From contig SVGS01000005.1 of assembly GCA_015056205.1 (NCBI GenBank), positions 1 to 64,000 on the forward strand: DNA of 64,000 bases. Reading direction: 5' to 3'. The first letter of the stretch is position 1, and each line of letters begins with the position of its first letter. Made by a program: the position numbers and the translations under genes. The stretch is from Clostridiales bacterium (GTDB taxonomy: Bacteria > Bacillota > Clostridia > Christensenellales > Aristaeellaceae). This document shows, piece after piece, positions 57,911 through 64,000 of the stretch. The notes beneath the pieces were generated by a model, which worked only from the letters and a program-made list of their open reading frames with translations, ran no database searches and was not told the DNA's origin.

Positions 57911-59968
57911 TCAGAATCTCTTCGTCAGGGTCAGGATATTGAGGTTGCCCTCATACCGGTACCGGACATCGTCCATGCTCTTCTTGACCAGATAAATGCC
58001 CAGTCCGCCGATGGACCGTTCCTTCGCGGACAGGGTCACATCCGGATCCGGCCTGGTCACCGGATCAAAAGGCGTTCCCTCATCCACGAAGGTGACGGTG
58101 ATGCCTTTGGGATCCTCCGTCTCCCGCAGACGGATCGTGACCTTGCCCGGTTCGTTCTCATAGGCATAGCTGGCAATATTGACGAAGATTTCCTCCACGG
58201 CGATGTCCATCTGGGCCTGAACCTTCATGGGGCAGCCGCAGCTTTCCAGATGTTCGTCCAGGAAGCTGAGCACCTGGGCCAGATTCTCCTTCCGGGCTTC
58301 GACGGTCAGGTCCCCCTTGTTCTGCGGTCCCCAGTACTGCATCATCAGCATGGTGATATCATCAAACTGAGGCGCTTCGGCCACGAAGGCGTCGATATCG
58401 CGGCGAAGCCCCCGCAGCAGTTCCGTCGCTTCCGTGGCCGGATTTTTGTTCAGGGATTCCAGCATTCTCTCATTGCCGAAGAGCTCTCCCTTCGCGTTGG
58501 TCGCCTCCGGAACGCCGTCCGTGTAGACGAAGAGGGAATCCCCGGGATTCAGCTGGAACTCATGCTGGCGGAACCGGATTCCGGGCATCACGGCCACCGC
58601 GGGAGAATGCCTGTAGACGACCAGTTCGAAGGGGCCGTTGTTCCGGCGGATCACCGGATGCTCGTGGCCGGCGTTCACCGCCCAGCCCTTGCCGGTGGAG
58701 ATTTCCAGAATGGCCATCCAGACGGTCACAAAGAACTCTTCCTCATTGCCTTCACAGAGCTGGTTGTTCACATTCTGCAGAATCTCAGAGGGGCTTTCTC
58801 CCACCAGTCCCCGGTTCTTGATCAGGGTCTTGGCGATGACCATGAACAGCGCCGCGGGAACCCCCTTGCCGGACACATCCGCCACCACCATGGCCAGATG
58901 ATCGTCATCCACAAGGAAGAAATCGTAGAAGTCTCCGCCCACCTCCTTGGCCGGATCCATGCTCGCGAAGATGGTGAACTCGTTGCGGTCCGGGAAGGCC
59001 GGGAAAATCCGGGGCAGCATATCCGCCTGGATCCGGTTGGCCACGTTCAGCTCCGTGCTGATATGCTCCTTCTCCATGGTCACCTGGGCCAGATTGTCCA
59101 TATAATCCAGCAGCTTGGTCTGCATGGTGCGCGTTTTCCGGTACAGATCGCCGATCTCATCATGGGTCCGGATCGGCAGATTGATCACCTTCTCGCGGGT
59201 GTAATCCTCGAGATCGGCGAACTCATCCGTCGCCGTGCTCAGCATTTTCAGCGGCTTCACAACCGTGTTCTTCATCAGCCAGATGCCCAGCACGACGGCG
59301 ACGATTCCCATGCCGGCGGAAAAGGCCAGCATGAACCAGAGGAAGCTGTGGCGGGCATTCATGACGTCCGTCATGTCAATATCCACACCCACCAGGCAAA
59401 CCGAGTTCCCTTCGGCGTCCTTTACCGGATCATAGGCGGAACAGAGCCAGCCGAAATCGGTCACGGAAACGGTCGGGGGAATATGCTGATTGGAAACATT
59501 TCCGCCGAACTCCCCGGCATTTTTCGAGATGATTCCCAGCTGCGTCATCGGTTCGTCCGGATCGCAGAAGGTAATGCCGTTTTCCTTCATCACGCAGACC
59601 AGATAGATATACTTCGCTCCCTGCAGCTCCCGCAGCGAGCTGAGCTTTTTCTCCGTCTCCAGAACGGTATCCAGAATGCCCCGCTCCGCGAGATATTTTT
59701 CAACCCGTTCGTTGTCCTCCGCCTCTTCGGCTTCCGTCCGCAGGGCCTGGTATTCCTCGGACTGAAGCACATTCAGGATTTCCGTAATCTGATTGCTGTC
59801 CAGGAGGGACGCGATGGTCGCGGAAATCTGGGAGGTTCTGCTCTTGTAGGTCTCGTCAATCTGGCGGCTGTTATTCCAGTAGGCCGCCGTGACAAGGCCG
59901 GTGCAGATGATCACCACCAGCACCAGGATCAGCAGATTGATCCGGAGGGATACCGAACGTTTTTTCAT
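57911..59968 (-). CDS. Membrane SpoIIE-type protein phosphatase with HAMP and anti-sigma-like ATPase domain
   Basis: A 685-residue sensor phosphatase. It has a first membrane helix (10-30), an extracellular sensor (about 31-205), a second helix (about 207-232), HAMP (about 232-290), a coiled coil and a PP2C/SpoIIE domain with DFYD (346-350) and ADVSGKG (363-369). The end (about 550-685) is an RsbW-like HATPase (AVEEIFVNIASYAYEN, GGLGIYLVKKSM). Phosphatase and kinase-like ATPase modules in one chain suggest a partner-switching circuit. The MATE transporter gene just upstream carries the same kind of ATPase tail. Confidence 0.88.
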   Translation of the reverse strand: MKKRSVSLRINLLILVLVVIICTGLVTAAYWNNSRQIDETYKSRTSQISATIASLLDSNQITEILNVLQSEEYQALRTEAEEAEDNERVEKYLAERGILDTVLETEKKLSSLRELQGAKYIYLVCVMKENGITFCDPDEPMTQLGIISKNAGEFGGNVSNQHIPPTVSVTDFGWLCSAYDPVKDAEGNSVCLVGVDIDMTDVMNARHSFLWFMLAFSAGMGIVAVVLGIWLMKNTVVKPLKMLSTATDEFADLEDYTREKVINLPIRTHDEIGDLYRKTRTMQTKLLDYMDNLAQVTMEKEHISTELNVANRIQADMLPRIFPAFPDRNEFTIFASMDPAKEVGGDFYDFFLVDDDHLAMVVADVSGKGVPAALFMVIAKTLIKNRGLVGESPSEILQNVNNQLCEGNEEEFFVTVWMAILEISTGKGWAVNAGHEHPVIRRNNGPFELVVYRHSPAVAVMPGIRFRQHEFQLNPGDSLFVYTDGVPEATNAKGELFGNERMLESLNKNPATEATELLRGLRRDIDAFVAEAPQFDDITMLMMQYWGPQNKGDLTVEARKENLAQVLSFLDEHLESCGCPMKVQAQMDIAVEEIFVNIASYAYENEPGKVTIRLRETEDPKGITVTFVDEGTPFDPVTRPDPDVTLSAKERSIGGLGIYLVKKSMDDVRYRYEGNLNILTLTKRF

Positions 59969-60002
59969 GAATGGATCCTCCTCTCTGTATTCATAGGTCT
60001 CA

Positions 60003-61808
60003 TCAGTATTCGACCGTCATCACATTATAACCCTGGTAGTTCCGGTACCAGAGGTTTTTCGCCTTTTTCTTCACCATCATCACCCCGATGGAATCCATCA
60101 CCTCCGCGGTCATGCCGTCCCGCGCCTTTTCCATCTTCATGTCCAGTGGATTGAAATAGGAGGCGCTGTTCCGGATGTGAAGCATATACCGGGGGCCTCT
60201 TTCCTTCGCCAGCGTCACCCGGATATATTCCTCCGGTTTACCGGAAAAGGCGTGGGTCATCGTAACGGCGCAAAGCTCTTCCACCGCCAGCTGCAGCTGC
60301 ACGGCCGTGCCCGGCGGAATCTCCTGCTCCTCACAGAATTTTGCCACGGCTTCCAGGACCGTTCCCAGCTCCCGGTTGTCGTTCGTCATCGTCAGGGACA
60401 GGACCGGAATGCGCCTGCGGGCGGCCTTTTTCATCCGGGCGGCCCTCAGCGGTAGCAGGACCAAAAGGCTCAGCACCTCCGAGACCGGGAAAACCCACCA
60501 GAAACCCATAGGAAAGAAAATGCCCAGCACCAGCGCCGCGGGAAGGAGAAAAACCGCGTTTCGCAGGAAGGAGGCAAAGGCGGCAATCCGGACCCTGCCG
60601 GTACTCTGATCATAGCTGATGATCATTCTCAGGATGCCCGCAAACGGCGTGGACAGCAGGAAAATCCGGATTGCCCGGACCGCCAGGCGCTGTTCCTCCC
60701 CTCCGGTAATCCCGAAGGCCGCGGAGACCGGGCGGGCAAACACGGCGACGGCCGCGGCCAGAATCAGCCCGGAAACCAGCCCGGCCGCAACCGTGATCCG
60801 CATCAGATAGTCCAGGCTCTGGCTGTCATGCTCCGCGGAGAAGGTGGCGGCCAGCGGCTGCATCGCCTCCGACGCGGCCTGATAAACCGAGATCGTCACG
60901 AAGGAACAGTTCATGACCAGGTCAAACACGGCGACCGCCAGTTCCCCCTGCGCCGTTCCCTTCGCGCCGGCCGCCAGAAGCAGATGATTGCCGATCAGCA
61001 GGAACAGGAACTGGAACAGGTACGAAACGGAAGACGAAAAGCCGGCCTTCAGGCTGTTCCGGCGGGAAAGCCGGATTTTCCGCCGGGGACAGGAGGCGGA
61101 AAGAACCGCCTTCAGCCGCAGAATCCCCTTCCTTCCGGAAAACAGGTGCGCGGAGAGAATCAGGACGGAGCCTGCCTGCGCGATGACGGTGGCGTAAACC
61201 GCGCCCTTCACCCCTTTATGCAGCACAAGCACAAACAGGATATTCAGCGCCACGTCCAGAATGTTGCCGACGCTCATTCCCAGCGACGCCAGGGCGGGAT
61301 TGTCGTCGCTGAGCGCGAAGAAATAAAGCAAAAAATTCAGGAAAAACAGGGGCGTCGCGGTAATCAGCGGCCGGATATAGCCGCGGCAGAGCTCCCGGAG
61401 CTCCGGCGCATCCGGTCCGGCGCCGAGCCCGGTCAGCAGCGCCTCCATCAGCAGGTTGCCCAGCAGCGCGATCGCGGCTCCGATGAGCAGCAGCTCCGCG
61501 CTCATCCGGCGGCAATGGGCAAGCGCCTGATCCCGTTCCTCCGCCGCGGTCAGGCGGGCGTGGGTAATGCCGGCGCCGCTGGAATAACCGATCCCCAGCA
61601 GATTGAAAACCAGGAAAACCGGCGTCGCCAGGCCGATCGTCGCCAGGCCCGCCTCCCCGACCCGGTTTCCCACGACGAGGGCATCGGCAATATTCGCCAG
61701 CGCCAGCGTCAGGGCGGACATCAGGGACGGCGGAAACATCCGCAGAAACATTTTTCCGGGCAGCGTATACAGGGCTTTGTCAGGAAACGTTTCCTTCCGA
61801 CGTCTCAC
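60003..61808 (-). CDS. MATE transporter fused to an anti-sigma-type ATPase domain
   Basis: A 601-residue membrane protein. Residues about 15-445 form the 12-segment MATE efflux fold (LTLALANIADALVVGNRVGE at the N-terminus). Residues about 465-601 form an HATPase_c_2 domain like RsbW (AVQLQLAVEELCAVTMTHAF, DSIGVMMVKKKAKNLWY). This fusion is unusual: a transporter with a built-in serine-kinase-like module. The GTG start overlaps the previous stop as GTGA, coupling it to the DUF2156 gene. The SpoIIE phosphatase gene follows after 34 bases. Confidence 0.85.
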   Translation of the reverse strand: MRRRKETFPDKALYTLPGKMFLRMFPPSLMSALTLALANIADALVVGNRVGEAGLATIGLATPVFLVFNLLGIGYSSGAGITHARLTAAEERDQALAHCRRMSAELLLIGAAIALLGNLLMEALLTGLGAGPDAPELRELCRGYIRPLITATPLFFLNFLLYFFALSDDNPALASLGMSVGNILDVALNILFVLVLHKGVKGAVYATVIAQAGSVLILSAHLFSGRKGILRLKAVLSASCPRRKIRLSRRNSLKAGFSSSVSYLFQFLFLLIGNHLLLAAGAKGTAQGELAVAVFDLVMNCSFVTISVYQAASEAMQPLAATFSAEHDSQSLDYLMRITVAAGLVSGLILAAAVAVFARPVSAAFGITGGEEQRLAVRAIRIFLLSTPFAGILRMIISYDQSTGRVRIAAFASFLRNAVFLLPAALVLGIFFPMGFWWVFPVSEVLSLLVLLPLRAARMKKAARRRIPVLSLTMTNDNRELGTVLEAVAKFCEEQEIPPGTAVQLQLAVEELCAVTMTHAFSGKPEEYIRVTLAKERGPRYMLHIRNSASYFNPLDMKMEKARDGMTAEVMDSIGVMMVKKKAKNLWYRNYQGYNVMTVEY

Positions 61809-62665
61809 AGGACCACCTCATACACCTTCAGGAGATCCATCGGGGAAAGCAGCATCTTCGCCCGGCGCAGGCCGTCCATCCCCATGTCCTCCTCCACGTT
61901 GATCAGCGGATACTTTCCGCCCAGTACCGCCGCGAATTCATGAATGCACACCGCCGTGATCTCCGGCGGGAGCGTCGGCTCATGGCGCGTCATCGTCATC
62001 GTGAACATTTCCGGGGTATTTTCATAGCCCAGAATAAAGGCTTCCCGCCCGTCCGGCATCGTCAGAATGATTCCGCGCAGCTTCAGCCTGTCATAGGTTT
62101 CCAGCTCCGCATCCAGAACCGCCTGGTCCGAGGGCATGGTTTCCTGGGCATCCAGGTAGTGATCCGACACTGCCCGCAGACGTTCCATGCGATCTTCCGT
62201 GATTGGGGTGACCCGGTATCCCGCGAAGTTCCGGGAGAAGGTGCGGCATTTTCTCTGAAAGTTTTCGGACACGGGAAACCCGGGCCTCCCTTCCAGCGTG
62301 GCAGAGGAAATGATATATTCGCTCAGATCCGCCCGGAAAAACATCTTCCAGCCTTTCTCCGTCATCCGGCGCGCGTCCGGTTCCGTCACATACAGGAGCC
62401 GCGTGCGCTTTCCCTCCGCCCGGATTTCTTCCAGGAAGGCGCCGCATTTTTCCGGATTCCCGACCGGGGCATAGTAGCCCCTGTCATGCCGGCTGTGGAC
62501 GACAAAGAAATCCTCCTCGCCCGCGACCGTCAGTCCGTAGGTCTCCGCCCATGTGACCAGAGACACGGGAGACAGGGCCGTAAAGGGATGCACCGCCGCG
62601 TCCCTGCAGCGATCCAGCCAGGGCAGATCCTCCGGGGTGAGAGGGCGAAAAGTCCGGTGATGCAA
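61805..62665 (-). CDS. DUF2156 (phosphatidylglycerol lysyltransferase-like) protein
   Basis: A 286-residue cytoplasmic protein of the DUF2156/MprF C-terminal type, a double GNAT fold that transfers an aminoacyl group. Typical segments are YVTEPDARRMTEKGW, RKCRTFSRNFAGYRVTPI, GRPGFPVSE and YPLINVEEDMGMDGLRRAK. There are no membrane segments, so it is the soluble form and does not flip lipids by itself. It is coupled to the MATE fusion gene through GTGA. The acceptor may be a lipid or a small molecule. Confidence 0.83.
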   Translation of the reverse strand: MHHRTFRPLTPEDLPWLDRCRDAAVHPFTALSPVSLVTWAETYGLTVAGEEDFFVVHSRHDRGYYAPVGNPEKCGAFLEEIRAEGKRTRLLYVTEPDARRMTEKGWKMFFRADLSEYIISSATLEGRPGFPVSENFQRKCRTFSRNFAGYRVTPITEDRMERLRAVSDHYLDAQETMPSDQAVLDAELETYDRLKLRGIILTMPDGREAFILGYENTPEMFTMTMTRHEPTLPPEITAVCIHEFAAVLGGKYPLINVEEDMGMDGLRRAKMLLSPMDLLKVYEVVL

Positions 62666-62716
62666 GGGAGATCCCTTCCTTTCTTTCGCGGTTGGACCGC
62701 GATGCCTGTTTTTCGC

Positions 62717-63571
62717 TCATTCCATGCCAAAGGGATACCAGAAATCCGCCGGCCGGGAGACGGCTTCCGCCGCCTCAACCATCCAGGCGTAAGAACGCGA
62801 TTCCCCGGGGCCGGGGAAAAACAGCGGCGTCCGGACCTCGTACTGCCCGGCCGGACAGGCCGCGGCAATGCCCGCCAGCGCTTCCCCGGGATCGGCCGAA
62901 GGGCAGAGCAGCTCATTCACAAGGACGCGGCCCTCCAGCGGGGTCGCGGCCGCCAGGGCGCCGGGAGCGGACAGAAAGGCCGTTCCGTACGCCGTCATCA
63001 GCCGATAGTACGCGTCCGGATAAACCGCGTGCGGATACGGCTCCAGCCAGGCCTCCCGGCGCCGGGCGTATTCCTGCCACGGAAGCCGTTCCGCCGGGGG
63101 AAAGCCGGCCTTTCCGGCGCCCGTGATCCGCGCGGAGCGCATGCCGCCCAAGGGAGAAAAGAGAAAACCGGAACGGTTATAGGCCCGCATCAGCCCGTCC
63201 GAAGCCGGAACGATACACGCGCACGGCGCCTGCCTGCAGGCTTCCGCGAAAAGCGCCGTATAAACCCGCTTCATGATTCCCTGTCCGCGCCAGGCCGGCA
63301 GGCAGGCAAAAGCATACAGATACACCGACGGAATCCGGCGGGACCGAAACGCCAGCACAGGACCGGGAAGGCAGTAAGCCGCAGCCACCGGACGCCCCTG
63401 CGGTCTTTTTTCCTCCGGCACGGCGGCCAGCATGCACGCTTCCGGCGCCGAGAGAAAAATGTCATGAAAAGCTTTCACCATTTCCGGCGTATCCCCGAAG
63501 GATACGGAAATGATTTCCCGCAGATCCGGGACATCCTGCGGCTGCCAGAAGCGAACACTGATATCCCTCAA
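62717..63571 (-). CDS. GNAT-family N-acetyltransferase
   Basis: A 284-residue acetyltransferase-like protein. The acetyl-CoA motif A region is YLYAFACLPAWRGQGIMKRV, with the QGI segment in place of the usual RGxGxG/A form. VRFWQPQDVPDLREIISV opens the fold. A second half (about 145-284) is a sterol-carrier-like or unassigned domain. I chose a TTG start at 63569-63571 because AGGAGG lies upstream and the fold begins there; ATGs further up lack a good site. It is the first gene of the DUF2156/MATE/SpoIIE run. Confidence 0.75.
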   Translation of the reverse strand: MRDISVRFWQPQDVPDLREIISVSFGDTPEMVKAFHDIFLSAPEACMLAAVPEEKRPQGRPVAAAYCLPGPVLAFRSRRIPSVYLYAFACLPAWRGQGIMKRVYTALFAEACRQAPCACIVPASDGLMRAYNRSGFLFSPLGGMRSARITGAGKAGFPPAERLPWQEYARRREAWLEPYPHAVYPDAYYRLMTAYGTAFLSAPGALAAATPLEGRVLVNELLCPSADPGEALAGIAAACPAGQYEVRTPLFFPGPGESRSYAWMVEAAEAVSRPADFWYPFGME

Positions 63572-63678
63572 GCCATCCGACTCCTCCTGTTTTCGCTCAT
63601 TATATTCCATTTTTCCTGAAAACGCAAAACATTCATGCACGGAAGCGCTGCGGCTGCGGGCGCACCCTTCCATCCGGA

Positions 63679-63707
63679 ATTATAACCCCGGAAGGCCGTG
63701 AAATCAA
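63679..63707 (-). promoter_or_regulatory. Promoter of the GNAT-DUF2156-MATE-SpoIIE run
   Basis: On the minus strand TTGATT (63702-63707) and TATAAT (63679-63684) are separated by 17 bases, followed by a leader of about 100 bases. Confidence 0.7.
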
Positions 63708-63810
63708 TGCAAGAAAAGCCGGGCTTTCCGGCCCGGCCGATCGGTATCCCGCAGGACAGTGAAGCTTTCCTCCTCAGGAGCCGCAGCGCCGGAGCGCTGT
63801 TCCCGGCTGA

Positions 63811-64000
63811 TTACAGCTGCTTCAGGAAAGCCGCAACCGCCTCATCTTTGCAGTTGGGGTAGAAAAGCTCCCCGAACCGTTTCCCGGCAATCGTTGCCCG
63901 GACGAAATCCGGATCCAGATCCTTCAGAATATCCGTCAGGGGCCGGTAGGTGACCGCCTTGACCCCGTCCAGAATCTTCTTGTTCCGCTGCTCCGGAACC
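63811..64000 (-). CDS. C-terminal end of an unidentified protein (partial)
   Basis: An open frame of 62 residues enters from beyond the window and ends in FLKQL at a TAA (63811-63813). It reads VPEQRNKKILDGVKAVTY then a helix-rich stretch with RATIAGKRFGELFYPNCKDE. No family is recognised. Codon use matches its neighbours, so it is probably real. Confidence 0.6.
   Translation of the reverse strand, partial: VPEQRNKKILDGVKAVTYRPLTDILKDLDPDFVRATIAGKRFGELFYPNCKDEAVAAFLKQL

Noticed and set aside
53737..60154. Two very long plus-strand frames (53737-56802 and 56678-60154)
   Set aside because: They run opposite to GH38, an oxidoreductase and the SpoIIE phosphatase, all with clear motifs. The antisense translations have no family pattern.

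Overview
The window looks like the chromosome of a carbohydrate-degrading anaerobic member of the Bacillota (class Clostridia). The evidence is: strong AGGAGG-type ribosome sites before most genes, Gram-positive lipoprotein and signal peptides, ABC sugar importers that lack their own ATPase, LacI/AraC/WYL/MerR regulators, SpoIIE-type phosphatase signalling and a two-cysteine acyl-CoA dehydratase activase. A gut or rumen habitat is an inference from the glycan genes. No rRNA, tRNA, CRISPR array or intact insertion sequence was seen. The glycan loci look GC-rich; three AT-richer stretches (about 1-1.4 kb, 12.5-15.2 kb and 18.1-20.4 kb) look like accessory DNA.

Layout. 0-1.5 kb: a Nudix hydrolase, a broken DUF1016 gene and two long inverted repeats. 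1.5-12.5 kb: a fructan locus (two permeases, binding lipoprotein, carbohydrate-binding protein, GH32-like lipoprotein, intracellular GH32, fructokinase) with a divergent LacI regulator. 12.5-15.1 kb: an overlapping four-gene string (small protein, ICMT-like methyltransferase, YjbR/EVE-like protein, acylphosphatase) and a phage-type DUF4406 remnant. 15.3-18.0 kb: glycerate kinase plus a GntP permease. 18.2-20.4 kb: a methyltransferase and an AAA/DUF4143 ATPase. 20.4-37.8 kb: a ribose-type ABC importer with intracellular GH78, two GH3 enzymes, beta-phosphoglucomutase and a HAD phosphatase; divergently an AraC regulator, a GH2 enzyme and a nucleoside-hydrolase-like protein. 37.8-45.9 kb: LacI, a NahK-like sugar kinase and a phosphohexomutase, divergent from an oxidoreductase and a maltose-type importer. 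46-49.5 kb: WYL regulator, thioesterase, MerR regulator and the alcohol dehydrogenase it probably controls. 49.5-53.6 kb: a REP-like hairpin, then a translationally coupled acyl-CoA dehydratase/activase module ending in an E2-like acyltransferase without the usual catalytic residues. 53.6-64 kb: a colinear minus-strand run of GNAT, DUF2156, MATE fused to an anti-sigma-type ATPase domain, SpoIIE phosphatase with the same type of ATPase domain, oxidoreductase and GH38 mannosidase, then the end of an unidentified gene.

The main logic is import of oligosaccharides by ABC transporters, cytoplasmic cleavage by intracellular GH32, GH78, GH3, GH2 and GH38 enzymes, and entry into glycolysis through sugar kinases and phosphomutases, each locus with a local regulator. 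The two least explained units are the activase/E2-like module and the MATE-ATPase/SpoIIE cluster.
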